Positions 53,050-62,562 are shown, counted from the first letter of the stretch. The stretch is 64,000 bases of DNA from Burkholderia sp. Ac-20365 (GCF_017104715.1 NZ_JAAGPI010000029.1:1-64000), one strand, 5' to 3'. The notes: generated by a model not told the origin, from the letters alone. Numbers and translations are program-made.

Positions 53050-54528
53050 ATGCGGCCGATGCCGATACGCGCCCTGCTCACCCATCTGCAGAGCCTGTCC
53101 TTGTCCGAGAACACACCCAACCCGACCCGCGTCGCCGACGGTCCCATGTCCGCCGGCCACCGTTTCGCGATGGCGGCGATCATGCTGTCCGTCGCGCTCG
53201 CCTCCCTCGATACCGCCATCGCCAATACGGCGCTGCCCGCAATGGCCGCGGATCTGCACACGAAGCCGGCCGCCTCGGTATGGATCATCAATGCGTATCA
53301 GCTGGCGATGGTCGCGACGCTGCTGCCGCTCGCCGCGCTCGGCGATATCGTCGGCCACCGGCGCATCTATATCGGCGGGATCTGCGTGTTCACGGCGGCC
53401 TCGCTCGCCTGCGCGCTGTCGCCGACGCTGCCCTGGCTGGCGGGCGCGCGCGTCGTACAGGGTCTCGGCGCGGCGGCGATCATGAGCGTGAATACCGCGC
53501 TTATCAAGCATCTTTATCCGCCGCATCGGCTCGGGGCCGGTGTCGGGTTGAACGCGCTGGTGGTGGGTGTGTCGTTCGCGGTCGGGCCGACGGTGGCGTC
53601 GCTGATTCTTTCGGTGGCAAGCTGGCCGTGGCTGTTCGCCGTCAATGTGCCGCTCGGCGTGCTGGCGCTGTCGTTCGCGTTGCCGGGCCTGCCGCGCACG
53701 CCGCGTGGCACGCATCATTTCGACCGCGTTGCGGCGCTGCTGAACGTGATCACGTTCGCCGCGCTGATCTTCGCGCTAGGTGAAGCGGCACAGCGTGCAT
53801 CGACGTCGATCGTGCTCGGCGCGGCTGCTGTCACCGTGATCTTCGGCGCGCTGCTGATGCGCCGTGAAGCCGGCCACCCGGCGCCAATGCTGCCCGTCGA
53901 TCTGTTCAAGCTGCCCGTATTCGCACTGTCTGCCGTGACGGCCGTGTGCTCGTTCGCCGCGCAAGGGCTCGCGTTCGTCTCGCTGCCGTTCTATTTCGAA
54001 GATGTGCTGCATCGCAGCCAGGTCGAAACAGGCTTTCTGATGACGCCGTGGCCGGTAATCGTCGCGCTGGCGGCGCCGTTCGCTGGTCGGCTGTCCGATC
54101 GCTATCCGCCGGGGCTGCTCGGCGCGATTGGTCTTGCGATCCTGTGCGGCGGCATGGCCGCGCTCGCGATGCTGCCGCCGCATCCGTCTGTGCTCGATAT
54201 TTCGATCCGCATGGCGATCTGCGGCGCGGGCTTTGGTTTCTTCCAGTCGCCGAACCTGAAAGCGCTGATGGCCAGCGCACCGCCCAATCGCAGTGGTGGC
54301 GCGAGCGGGATCATTGCGACGTCGCGGCTGATCGGGCAAGCGACGGGCGCGGCGCTGGTGGCGTTGAGCTTCAGCATCGCGGGACGTCACGGCCCGACGC
54401 TTGCACTCGCGACGGGCGCGGTGTTCGCCGGGGCGGCGAGTATCGCGAGCGGGTTGCGGTTGTTCGCGCCGTCGCATCGCGCGCCGGTTGGTGTGGCAGC
54501 GGCAACGGTCACGGCTAAGGAGCAGTAG
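53050..54528 (+). CDS. MFS drug-efflux transporter, DHA2/EmrB-like
   Basis: I use ATG 53050, giving 492 residues; ATG 53146 (MSAGHRFAM) is close to the first helix and also possible. Fourteen hydrophobic segments are apparent. Motifs are LDTAIANTALPAMAADL in helix 1 (DHA2 motif), GDIVGHRRIYIGG (motif A loop), and RVVQGLGAAAIM followed by the motif C region GVSFAVGPTVASLIL. It should export drugs or organic compounds with proton antiport. No periplasmic adaptor gene is adjacent. Confidence 0.85.
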   Translation: MRPMPIRALLTHLQSLSLSENTPNPTRVADGPMSAGHRFAMAAIMLSVALASLDTAIANTALPAMAADLHTKPAASVWIINAYQLAMVATLLPLAALGDIVGHRRIYIGGICVFTAASLACALSPTLPWLAGARVVQGLGAAAIMSVNTALIKHLYPPHRLGAGVGLNALVVGVSFAVGPTVASLILSVASWPWLFAVNVPLGVLALSFALPGLPRTPRGTHHFDRVAALLNVITFAALIFALGEAAQRASTSIVLGAAAVTVIFGALLMRREAGHPAPMLPVDLFKLPVFALSAVTAVCSFAAQGLAFVSLPFYFEDVLHRSQVETGFLMTPWPVIVALAAPFAGRLSDRYPPGLLGAIGLAILCGGMAALAMLPPHPSVLDISIRMAICGAGFGFFQSPNLKALMASAPPNRSGGASGIIATSRLIGQATGAALVALSFSIAGRHGPTLALATGAVFAGAASIASGLRLFAPSHRAPVGVAAATVTAKEQ

Positions 54529-54542
54529 ACGACTTGGGATTC

Positions 54543-54571
54543 GCGCTTCACACAACCCGCGTGTGAAGCGC
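54543..54571. terminator. Perfect hairpin between convergent MFS and ltaE genes
   Basis: GCGCTTCACAC-AACCCGC-GTGTGAAGCGC has an 11-bp perfect stem in the 51-bp gap between two convergent genes. It lacks a T-tract, so its terminator role is inferred from position. Confidence 0.5.
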
Positions 54572-54579
54572 CAGGCGCG

Positions 54580-55584
54580 TTACCGCGCGAAGTAATCCTT
54601 CACCGCCACCACAAACGTATCGATATCCGCGCGCGACACATCCATATGCGTCACGAAGCGCGACGCATACAGCATCTGCGTGAGGATCCCCCGCTCTTTC
54701 AGCCATGCCTCGAGCGGCGCGCAATGCTCTTGCGGGAACTGCGCGAACACCATGTTGGTCGCCTGCGACTGCACCTTCACCTGATCGATCTGCGCGAGCC
54801 CTGCCGCCAGATGCGCGGCATTGTCGTGATCTTCTGCGAGCCGTTCGACGTTGTGATCGAGCGCATAGAGACACGCCGCCGCGAGCACGCCAGCCTGGCG
54901 CATGCCGCCGCCCAGCACCTTGCGCCAGCGGTGCGCCACGTCGATCAGCGCCTTGCTGCCGACCAGCACCGAACCAACAGGCGCACCGAGTCCCTTTGAA
55001 AAACAGATGGAAACCGAGTCGAACGGCGCGCACAGCGCCTCGACCGGCTGCTTCGACGCGACGGCCGCATTGCAGACGCGAGCGCCGTCCAGGTGAGTGG
55101 CCAGCCCGCGTTCGCGCGCAAGCTGCGTCGCCTCGGCGACATAACCCGCCAGCAGCACCTTGCCGCCGATCGTGTTCTCCAGCGCGAGCAGACGCGTGCG
55201 CGCGAAGTGGTTATCGATGGGCTTGATCGCGCCGATGATCTTGTCGAGAGGAATCGAGCCGTCCAGCGCATTTTCCAGCGGCTGCGGCTGGATGCTGCCG
55301 AGCACGGCCGCGCCGCCGCCTTCGTATTTGTACGTGTGCGCCGCCTGACCGACGATGTATTCATCGCCACGCGCGCAATGCGCCATCAGCGCAGCGAGAT
55401 TGCTCTGCGTGCCGCTGGGGAAGAACAGACCGGCTTCCTTGCCCGCGCGTTCGGCAACGGTGGCTTGCAGGCGCAGGACCGTCGGGTCGTCGCCCCAGAC
55501 GTCGTCGCCGGTTTCGGCGGCCGTCATCGCGGCGAGCATGTTCTTGCTGGGACGGGTCACGGTATCGCTGCGCAAATCGATCAT
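54580..55584 (-). CDS. ltaE: Low-specificity L-threonine aldolase
   Basis: A 334-residue fold-type I PLP enzyme that cleaves L-threonine or L-allo-threonine to glycine and acetaldehyde. It starts at ATG 55584 (MIDLRSDTVTRPS). The PLP lysine is Lys197 in SICFSKGLGAP, the same number as in E. coli LtaE, and HLDGARV holds the conserved Asp/Arg pair. An in-frame start at 55629 has no ribosome site. It could supply glycine; no operon partner. Confidence 0.93.
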   Translation of the reverse strand: MIDLRSDTVTRPSKNMLAAMTAAETGDDVWGDDPTVLRLQATVAERAGKEAGLFFPSGTQSNLAALMAHCARGDEYIVGQAAHTYKYEGGGAAVLGSIQPQPLENALDGSIPLDKIIGAIKPIDNHFARTRLLALENTIGGKVLLAGYVAEATQLARERGLATHLDGARVCNAAVASKQPVEALCAPFDSVSICFSKGLGAPVGSVLVGSKALIDVAHRWRKVLGGGMRQAGVLAAACLYALDHNVERLAEDHDNAAHLAAGLAQIDQVKVQSQATNMVFAQFPQEHCAPLEAWLKERGILTQMLYASRFVTHMDVSRADIDTFVVAVKDYFAR

Positions 55585-55704
55585 GTGCTTTTCCTCGAGG
55601 ATGACGGGGCGCCCCACGTACAACGGCACAACGCGTGAAGCGCGCGAATTGAATCCCGAGAGTTTATCAACTCCGCAGGATCAGGGCAGATTGCCCTGCC
55701 ACCC

Positions 55705-58452
55705 TCAAGGCGTCTCCAGCGCCCACTCCTTCGAATCGAAGGTATCCGCGAAAACCTCGAAATCTTCGATAGGCAGCGGCCGGCAGAACAGATAGCCCTG
55801 ATACGCCTGACATCCGGCATCGGCCAGGAACTGCCGCTGCGCTTCCGTCTCCACGCCTTCCGCGATCACGCCCAGCCCCAGACTCTGTGCGAGCGCAACG
55901 ATCGTGCGCGCGATCACGGCATCGTTCGGATCGTCGAGCACGTCGCGCACGAACGACCTGTCGATCTTCAATTGCCCGAGCGGCAAGCGCTTCAGATACG
56001 ACAGCGACGAATAGCCGACGCCGAAATCGTCGAGCGAAAACACCACGCCTTTGGTGCGCAACAAGGTCATCTTGCCGATGATGTCCTCGACGTTGTCGAC
56101 CAGCACGCTTTCCGTCAATTCCAGCTTCAGCCGGCTCGGATTGGCGCCCGTGCGCGCGAGCGCATCGAGCACGCTGGCGACGAAGTTGCCTTCGCGCAGC
56201 TGCTGCGCGCTCACGTTCACGGCGATCGACAGATGCGCGCGGTCCTCGCGCGTCGCCCACTGCGCGAGCTGCCGGCAGGCGGTATCGAGCACGCGGTCGC
56301 CAAGCGACAGGATCAGTCCGGTCTCTTCGGCCAGCGGAATGAATTCGGCGGGCGGCACGAGGCCGTGCTCGGGATGCTGCCAGCGCACCAGCGCCTCGGC
56401 GCCCGTCACGCGCTCGCCGTTGTACACCTGCGCCTGATAGTGAACCAGCAACTGGTCTTCGTCGATTGCGCGGCGCAGCGCCGCTTCCAGCGCCGCGCGT
56501 TCCATCACGACTGTCTGCATCGCCGGGTCGAAGAAGCAGATTGCGTTGCGGCCGCTTTCCTTCGACTTGTACATCGCCAGATCGGACTGTTTCAGCAGTT
56601 CGTCGATCGACGTCTCGTGTCCCGTGAACAGCGTCGCGCCAATGCTCGCCGTGCTGCGGAATTCCGTGCCCGCGAGGTAGTACGGGCTGGACAGCGCGGC
56701 CAGCACCTTCTCTGCGGCGCTCTCGGTTTCGCTCGCGGCTTCGTCGCGGTTGCGGCTCAGGTCGCTCAGCACGATCACGAACTCGTCGCCGCCCATGCGC
56801 GCGACGGTATCGCCCTCGCGCACGCTCAGCAGCAGACGTTTCGCGACCTGGCTCAGCAGCAGGTCGCCCTTGTCATGGCCGAGCGTATCGTTGAGCGTCT
56901 TGAAGTTGTCGAGGTCGACGAACAGCAGCGCGCCGTGCGTATGGTTCTGCGCGCTCAGTGCGATCACCTGCTTGAGCCGGTCGCGCAGCAGCGTGCGGTT
57001 GGGCAGATGCGTGAGCGCATCGAAGAACGCCAGTTCCTTGATCTGCTCTTCGGCGAGCTTGCGCTCGGTGATGTCGTAGTGCGTGCCGACGTAATGCGTG
57101 ACGCGTCCATCCACTGCTTTCACGGCCGTGATGGTCAGCCACTTCGGATAGATCTCGCCGTTCTTGCGGCGGTCCCAGATTTCGCCTTGCCAGCCGCCCA
57201 CGCGCCGGATCGTGTCCCACATGTCGCGGAAGAACGCGGCATCGTGACGGCCCGAGCTGAGCATGCGCGGATTCCTGCCGATCACATCTTCGGCCGTGTA
57301 GCCGGTGCACTCCGTAAAAGCCGAATTGACGCGCAGAATGGTGCCCGCGGCGTCCGTCACCATCATTCCTTCGAGCGAATCGAACGCGACGGCGGCAATG
57401 CGCAGTTCGGCCTCGCTCGCGCGCACTTCGGCCGTCATCTTCGACGCGAGCCGCATCGCACGGCTGCGGCCGCTCGCGAGACTCCACGCCAGCAGCGCGA
57501 GCAGGATGCTCAGGCCGGCGCCCGTGCAGGCGATCAGCAGCTTCGCGTTGCGGCCGAAGCGCGCCTTGAAGTCGGGCTGCGCGGTCATCGACAGCGTCCA
57601 GTCGTGGCCGCCCACCACCAGGTATTCGTTCGCGGAGATCACGTCGGGGTTCTTCGGCTCCGCCGAGCGGTACAGCAGCGATTCCTGCGACGGCTGCGTG
57701 CCATCGAAAATCGACAGATAAAGGCCTGGCGGCGCCTCGCCGTAGAGGCTCGCCAGCACGTCGCGCATGCGGAACGCCGCGTACACCCAGCCGAGCAGAT
57801 GTGCACGGCGGTCCTCAACGTTGTCTTGCGGTTCGCCGCGCGCGTAGATGGGCAGATACATCACGAAGCCGGCGACGGGCGGCGTGTTCGCATCCGAGGC
57901 CAGCTGCACCTTGCCCGACACGACGGCGAGGCCGGAATCGCGCGACTTTTCCATCGCCAGGCGCCTGACCGGGCTCGACCACGAGTCATAGCCGAGCAGC
58001 GAATTGCCCGCGCCCGACACCAGTTCGCGCGCGATCACGGGCGCGTAGCCGTTGCGCTCGCCGGGCGGCGTGATCCCATAGTGGCGGCCTGTGCGCACAC
58101 GCATGTCGGCCTCGTGCGCGTCGCGCTTTTGCGCCGGTACCCATTGCACGATGCCGATTGCCTGCACGCCCGCGAAGTTCGCGTCGGCATTGATCGCGCC
58201 CAGGTAGCCGTGAAATGCGTCGAGATCGAGCGTGCCGCGTGCGGCGAACATGCCCTGCACGCCGCGCAGCATCTGCTCGTAAGTCGCCATGCGCTGTTCG
58301 ATGCGGCTCACGGCATCGCCCAGCGCGAAGTTGAATTCCGACAGCAGCTCGCGCCGCGCGGCCTGGCGCTCGTGATCCCACACTGACCAGGTGATGCTCA
58401 ACCCGGTCAGGAGAATCAGCAGCGGCAGCAGGACGAGGCGCGCGCGGTTCAT
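55705..58452 (-). CDS. CHASE-PAS-GGDEF-EAL membrane cyclic-di-GMP protein
   Basis: A 915-residue inner-membrane signalling protein. A helix at ~5-25, a periplasmic CHASE domain (~70-290), a second helix (~300-325), PAS with PAC (~350-465), GGDEF (~480-640) and EAL (~660-905). The cyclase motif GGDEF is intact, with an inhibitory RxxD site (REGD) five residues before it. The EAL domain keeps AEALVRW, LELTES, DDFGVGYSS and AEGVET, so both synthesis and breakdown of c-di-GMP are possible. It overlaps the upstream binding-protein gene by 4 nt. Confidence 0.92.
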   Translation of the reverse strand: MNRARLVLLPLLILLTGLSITWSVWDHERQAARRELLSEFNFALGDAVSRIEQRMATYEQMLRGVQGMFAARGTLDLDAFHGYLGAINADANFAGVQAIGIVQWVPAQKRDAHEADMRVRTGRHYGITPPGERNGYAPVIARELVSGAGNSLLGYDSWSSPVRRLAMEKSRDSGLAVVSGKVQLASDANTPPVAGFVMYLPIYARGEPQDNVEDRRAHLLGWVYAAFRMRDVLASLYGEAPPGLYLSIFDGTQPSQESLLYRSAEPKNPDVISANEYLVVGGHDWTLSMTAQPDFKARFGRNAKLLIACTGAGLSILLALLAWSLASGRSRAMRLASKMTAEVRASEAELRIAAVAFDSLEGMMVTDAAGTILRVNSAFTECTGYTAEDVIGRNPRMLSSGRHDAAFFRDMWDTIRRVGGWQGEIWDRRKNGEIYPKWLTITAVKAVDGRVTHYVGTHYDITERKLAEEQIKELAFFDALTHLPNRTLLRDRLKQVIALSAQNHTHGALLFVDLDNFKTLNDTLGHDKGDLLLSQVAKRLLLSVREGDTVARMGGDEFVIVLSDLSRNRDEAASETESAAEKVLAALSSPYYLAGTEFRSTASIGATLFTGHETSIDELLKQSDLAMYKSKESGRNAICFFDPAMQTVVMERAALEAALRRAIDEDQLLVHYQAQVYNGERVTGAEALVRWQHPEHGLVPPAEFIPLAEETGLILSLGDRVLDTACRQLAQWATREDRAHLSIAVNVSAQQLREGNFVASVLDALARTGANPSRLKLELTESVLVDNVEDIIGKMTLLRTKGVVFSLDDFGVGYSSLSYLKRLPLGQLKIDRSFVRDVLDDPNDAVIARTIVALAQSLGLGVIAEGVETEAQRQFLADAGCQAYQGYLFCRPLPIEDFEVFADTFDSKEWALETP

Positions 58453-59255
58453 CGCGGTAGTGTGAAGTCGACCATCGAGTCCGCGAGTTCAGGTTTGAAG
58501 TACTTCCTGAAGATGCGGCGCACCGTGCCGTCGGCGCGCATGTCCTCGACGAGGGCGCGCCATTTCTCCCGCTCTTCCGGCGACAACGACCTCTTCGACA
58601 TGATGAGGCCGTGCGGCGTAGCGGCGTCGTTGAATTCGATGATGGTGGTGATGTCGCGGATGCGCTTCTCATCCAGCGCCGGATAGTCGAACGGCTCGAT
58701 GATCATCCCCTGAATGCTGCCGCGCATCAGCGCCTGGTAGAGCGGCTCCAGCCCGCCCGCCTGACTGACGCGATTGGCTGCGGCGAGCGTATCGACCAGT
58801 TCGTTAGCCGACTGACCATACCGGAAGCTTCTTATGACGCCAAGCTGAAAGTTGTCGTTGTGTTCAAAATCGGACAACTGCCGGATGCCTGCGTCCTTGC
58901 GCACGAGCAGATAGAACTTGTCGCTGAAGTACCAGGCGAACGCGGCGTAGCGGTCGCGCTCCTCGTTCGTGATACCGGACAGGCTGAAGTCGAGCGCGCC
59001 CGATTCGATCACCTTCCAGATACGCGCCCGCGACATCAGGCTGACGCGGATATCGCAGCCGCTGCGGCGGGCCAGTTCGTCGGCGAAATCCTTGTCGATG
59101 CCCGCGTTGGTGTCCTGCGAATAGAGCAGGCCGTGATCGTGCAGCGCGAGCGTGAAGGGACGCGTGCAGTCAGGGCCGCCCGCGAATGCAGGGGTGCTGG
59201 CGGCACCCAGTGTCGCAAGCGCGACCAGCAAGCCGATGAGTCCGCGGTGAATCAC
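58449..59255 (-). CDS. Periplasmic solute-binding protein (SBP_bac_3 type) coupled to the c-di-GMP gene
   Basis: A 268-residue protein. I choose GTG 59255 because GGGGAG precedes it by 7 nt and it yields a clean signal peptide (MIHRGLIGLLVALATLGAASTPAFA). The mature part follows the family 3 extracellular solute-binding pattern: GIDKDFADELARRSG, WKVIESGALDFSLSGITNEERD and GSIQGMIIEPFDYP. There is no transporter; instead its stop overlaps the CHASE-GGDEF-EAL start (ATGA). It probably presents a ligand to that sensor. Confidence 0.85.
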   Translation of the reverse strand: MIHRGLIGLLVALATLGAASTPAFAGGPDCTRPFTLALHDHGLLYSQDTNAGIDKDFADELARRSGCDIRVSLMSRARIWKVIESGALDFSLSGITNEERDRYAAFAWYFSDKFYLLVRKDAGIRQLSDFEHNDNFQLGVIRSFRYGQSANELVDTLAAANRVSQAGGLEPLYQALMRGSIQGMIIEPFDYPALDEKRIRDITTIIEFNDAATPHGLIMSKRSLSPEEREKWRALVEDMRADGTVRRIFRKYFKPELADSMVDFTLPR

Positions 59256-59789
59256 GGTAATGCTCCCCGTTGTTTTGTTCGGTGATGAGGTGCTTGCTTT
59301 CGCCGTGCGCAGATGATTGCGCAAGATGGCGAGCCTACGCGAAAACTGTCCTTTCGGGTTAACGGCAAAAAAGACCGCGAACTTGACCTGGTGTTTGCGA
59401 GGATCAGCAAGCGGCTGGAACCTGCGAGGCCGATCGCGCGCTCATTTCAATTCGCTAACGGGTGGGCCGTCTGACTCTCACCTGAAGCACGCGTCGACTC
59501 CCAAAAGCTCTGCTGCTGCAGCGTTAAATGCGCAAACGCGGCTTGCTTTGTCTGTGTCGAGCGTTATGCCGCTGCGCTTCGGTTCTATCGCGCGGCTAGC
59601 CGCCGGGCAATGCCTCGCACCGCAACAGGCAAAGCGTTTCAGTTTCATGTCAGTGTGTTTCGTCAGTAAGTCATTTCGGCACTGCACGTAGCAGTGTGGA
59701 CATCGCGAGCCCTGGAACAGAACGGCGCACAACGTCGGCAAGTGCCTGTTCATTGACATCATGATCTGGCGACGCGGTGAACGGGGCGG
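59256..59789. other. Intergenic region without a supported gene
   Basis: About 530 bases between the binding-protein gene and a small membrane protein gene. Overlapping open frames on both strands lack ribosome sites and recognisable motifs. No strong hairpin or repeat was seen. Confidence 0.4.
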
Positions 59790-60239
59790 CTAGGTCGACA
59801 GCACGCCTGAATGCGTGTGCGCGGGGCGAGGCGTGAGCTTCGCGGGTGCACCCGACGACACCGTCACGCCTTGCACCATCAGACAGAGCACGAAGCCGAG
59901 CACCTGCACGAAGCGGGCGAGAGAGAAGAAGCTTGCGTTGGTATCGACGCGATAACGGATTGCCGAGCCGTCCGCCAGGCTTCCCGTCGCGTAGACGGTA
60001 TTGCGTGGCAAGCGAAACAGCGCTGAATACCCGCTCGCGACGAAGCGTGCAATCAGCAGTGCGCCGAGCACGGCAGCGCCGATGTGCAGACCTGGGATCC
60101 AGCCCGGCTGACCGGACATACCGGGCGATACAGCATTCGACAGATTGGCGAACGCCGAGGCGCCGCCACATGTGGCCGCAAACAGAAACGTTATAAGCCA
60201 GGAGCGTGGCGTCCCGGCCTCTCTCAAATAGTTGTACAT
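59790..60239 (-). CDS. Hypothetical small membrane protein
   Basis: A 149-residue protein from ATG 60239 (GAGA 8 nt upstream). Hydrophobic stretches at ~15-32, ~45-65 and ~105-128 indicate three or so membrane helices; the segment RYRVDTNASFFSLARFVQ lies between. No family is recognised and neighbours give no clue. Confidence 0.5.
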   Translation of the reverse strand: MYNYLREAGTPRSWLITFLFAATCGGASAFANLSNAVSPGMSGQPGWIPGLHIGAAVLGALLIARFVASGYSALFRLPRNTVYATGSLADGSAIRYRVDTNASFFSLARFVQVLGFVLCLMVQGVTVSSGAPAKLTPRPAHTHSGVLST

Positions 60240-60416
60240 GACATTTTTCTCGCAGAACCCCGTCTGCGGCATGCGTGGCTCGTAGCGCGCACCTCGTCGG
60301 CACGTCGCTCGAACATGCTTACGGCAACGCGTCACGAAACTTTAGATATGCACGTCGCAAGCGCTCGAACGCGGCTGTCGGCTGCTGGGCGACCTGACAA
60401 TTCGAATGCGAAGAAC

Positions 60417-60460
60417 TAAAAGCAACGCGCCCACGATCTCGACGATCGTGAGCGCGTTTT
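60417..60460 (-). terminator. Terminator for the PcaK-like gene
   Basis: A long stem built from AACGCGC / GCGCGTT (60424-60430 and 60452-60458) plus an inner CACGATC/GATCGTG lies 36 bp after the minus-strand stop. It is followed on that strand by GCTTTTAG. Confidence 0.75.
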
Positions 60461-60495
60461 GAAAACCCTCTGCGCGCGAAAGCGGACTGCGCAGT

Positions 60496-61854
60496 TCAGT
60501 GACCGAGCGACTCCAGCTTCGCACCCGCCACTTCGCTGACCTGCGGCCGCGCCATCTGCTTGATGAGCAGCGCGACGCAAGCGACCAGACCGGCAATCGC
60601 GATCGTTGCAAATACACCTGAAAACGTGAAGTGACGGCGCGTCAGTTCCGCGACGAGGAACGAGCCGGCAATGCCGCCGAAGCGCCCGACACCGAGCATC
60701 CATGCGACGCCCGTGCCGCGCCCTTCCGTCGGATAGAACGCCGCGGCGAGCGCGGGCATCGACGATTGCGCGGTATTCATCAGCACGCCGGCAATGAAGA
60801 CGATCAGTACCAGCGCGCCGACATTGCCGGCCGCCTGCCCGATGCAGTACACGCTGACGGCCGTCAGCGCATAGCACACGGCGATCACGCGGTTCGCGTT
60901 GAAGCGGTCCATCAGCACGCCGGCCAGCACCGCGCCGACACCGCCGAGCGGGAACAGCGCCGAGATCATCGTCGCGCTTTTCGGCGTGAGACCTGCGTCC
61001 TTCAGCAGGATCGGCATCCAGTTGATCGACGCGTAGAAGATCACGAGGCCCATGAAGTACGTGACCCACAGCATCACCGAGCCGACGATGTACGAACGCG
61101 ACAGCACCACGCCCAGACCTTTGCTGCCCGTTTGCGGCGCGGTCTCCGTCATCACGAACGAGCCGGCGTTCATCGCCTGCTGCGAGATGCGCGCAAGCGT
61201 CGCGCGAATCCGTTCGACGGGCTGACTGCTCGCCACCATGAAGCGCACCGACTCAGGCATCTTCAGAAGCAGCACGACGCCCAGCACCAGCGGCGTCACA
61301 CCGCCGAGCATCAGCACGCTGCGCCAGCCGAAATGCGGAATCATCCACGCGGCGAGAAAGCCGCCGAATGCCGCGCCCAGCGGAAAGCCGCAGAACATCA
61401 GGTTGATCACCGTCGCGCGGCGGCGGTCCGGGCAGAACTCGCCCATCATCGTCACCGCGTTCGGCATTGCCGCGCCAAGTCCGACGCCCGTGATGAAGCG
61501 CAGCACCGTCAATTGCCCGATGCTCGACGAGAATGCCGACGCGAGGCACGCAATGCCGAACAGGAACACCGAGGTCAACAACAGCGAGCGGCGTCCGAGC
61601 CGATCGGATAGCGGACCCGAACCGAGTGCGCCGCACGCGAGACCGAACAGCGCCGCGCTCAGCACGGGCGCGAGATCGGGCCTCGAGAGTCCCCACTCCG
61701 TCAGCAGCGACGGCGCGATAAACCCAATCGCCGCCGTGTCGAAACCGTCCAGCAGGACGATCACGAAACACATAAAAAACACGAGCCATTGAAAGCCGCC
61801 AAACGGCTGCTCGTTGATGAACGTCTGGACGTTCACGACGGAAGTACGGTTCAT
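60496..61854 (-). CDS. Aromatic acid:H+ symporter, PcaK-like
   Basis: A 452-residue MFS protein of the AAHS family with twelve hydrophobic helices. The opening VQTFINEQPFGGFQW and DGFDTAAIGFIAPSL resemble PcaK (4-hydroxybenzoate/protocatechuate uptake), including the family motif DGxDTAxxGFIxP. The motif A loop is GPLSDRLGRRSLL. A PcaR-like box upstream and a pcaF/pcaR pair elsewhere in the window support aromatic acid uptake. Exact substrate is not settled. Confidence 0.85.
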   Translation of the reverse strand: MNRTSVVNVQTFINEQPFGGFQWLVFFMCFVIVLLDGFDTAAIGFIAPSLLTEWGLSRPDLAPVLSAALFGLACGALGSGPLSDRLGRRSLLLTSVFLFGIACLASAFSSSIGQLTVLRFITGVGLGAAMPNAVTMMGEFCPDRRRATVINLMFCGFPLGAAFGGFLAAWMIPHFGWRSVLMLGGVTPLVLGVVLLLKMPESVRFMVASSQPVERIRATLARISQQAMNAGSFVMTETAPQTGSKGLGVVLSRSYIVGSVMLWVTYFMGLVIFYASINWMPILLKDAGLTPKSATMISALFPLGGVGAVLAGVLMDRFNANRVIAVCYALTAVSVYCIGQAAGNVGALVLIVFIAGVLMNTAQSSMPALAAAFYPTEGRGTGVAWMLGVGRFGGIAGSFLVAELTRRHFTFSGVFATIAIAGLVACVALLIKQMARPQVSEVAGAKLESLGH

Positions 61855-61893
61855 CGCCTGTCTCCTGCTTCTGCTTGAGCCTGTCGCCTATAT

Positions 61894-61911
61894 TGCCTCA
61901 GAGGCGAGGCA
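61894..61911. promoter_or_regulatory. TGCCTC-n6-GAGGCA inverted repeat near the PcaK-like start
   Basis: Perfect 6-bp arms 40 bp upstream of the PcaK-like start, positioned in the leader or promoter. A possible operator. Confidence 0.3.
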
Positions 61912-61971
61912 CTGTATTCATGCTCGTGACGAATCCGGGGCGCGGCGTGAAGCTGGTGTGTCGCGCGCCTT

Positions 61972-62007
61972 TGTTCGCATATCGCACAATCTTTCAAATT
62001 GCGAACA
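61972..62007. promoter_or_regulatory. PcaR-like operator upstream of the PcaK-like gene
   Basis: TGTTCGCA (61972-61979) and TGCGAACA (62000-62007) form perfect 8-bp arms. From 61973 the sequence GTTCGCATATCGCAC matches 12 of 15 bases of the remembered PcaR box GTTCGATAATCGCAC. It lies about 120-150 bp before the transporter start. Confidence 0.5.
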
Positions 62008-62404
62008 CTTTAGCGTTTTGCATCGGCGAGCGTCAACGAAGGGTTATTACTGATGGATGGGTGTCCAGACGGCAGATTCGGCGTATCGGACAGGTCACGC
62101 AGTACATCCGGCTAAGGGTGCGCATCGCGTGACTGCGAAGTCGCTTCACGCTGCCCCTTACCGTTTACACCTCAAAAACAAGGGCAAAACTGCGAAACCG
62201 ATCGTTCTGGATGCCTTATCAACTTCGATTTTTCATCACCGTGACAAGCGTATCGGTCCAGATGCCTGCCAGTTGTCGCGCGATTTCATTTCGCCCTTGA
62301 TCTGAGACTAACCCGGCGTCTTTTCACCCCGGACAACGCATCCCGACCACGCCCACATAATTACAAACAAAAAACTTTCCTTACTTTTTACTTTCATATA
62401 TAAC

Positions 62405-62480
62405 GACAGGGCATGTCGCGAACACGCCTGTCTCGCACATGTCCTCAGCCCACCCGTGCTAGCCGGTGGGCTTTTTTTTG
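62405..62480 (+). ncRNA. Candidate ~75-nt small RNA with alternative folds
   Basis: A TATATAA-like -10 (62396-62402) precedes a 75-nt segment ending in a rho-independent terminator (AGCCCACC/GGTGGGCT, then eight T). Two mutually exclusive stems can form in the body: GACAGG (62405) with CCTGTC (62427), or GGGCATGT (62409) with ACATGTCC (62437). It lies in an 888-bp gap between divergent transporters and has no coding frame. The -35 is unclear. Confidence 0.45.
62447..62479 (+). terminator. Intrinsic terminator in the transporter intergenic region
   Basis: AGCCCACC and GGTGGGCT arms around a 10-nt loop, followed by eight T. No protein gene ends before it, so it must serve the short upstream transcript. 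Confidence 0.85.
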
Positions 62481-62562
62481 GTGTGTACGCTTAATCGCAA
62501 GTCACATACAAATTCCTTTCATCAGTCATTAAGCATCGGTGAAAACCCCCTCACGCTTTCAC

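Noticed and set aside
55972..58386. 804-codon frame antisense to the GGDEF-EAL gene
   Set aside because: Antisense shadow produced by biased third positions; composition is typical of mirrored coding DNA and it has no recognisable domain.
59317..59691. 124-codon plus-strand frame and overlapping minus-strand frames at 59478-59762 and 59671-60303
   Set aside because: No ribosome site, no motif, mutually overlapping; the 60239 start in another frame gives a more convincing membrane protein.
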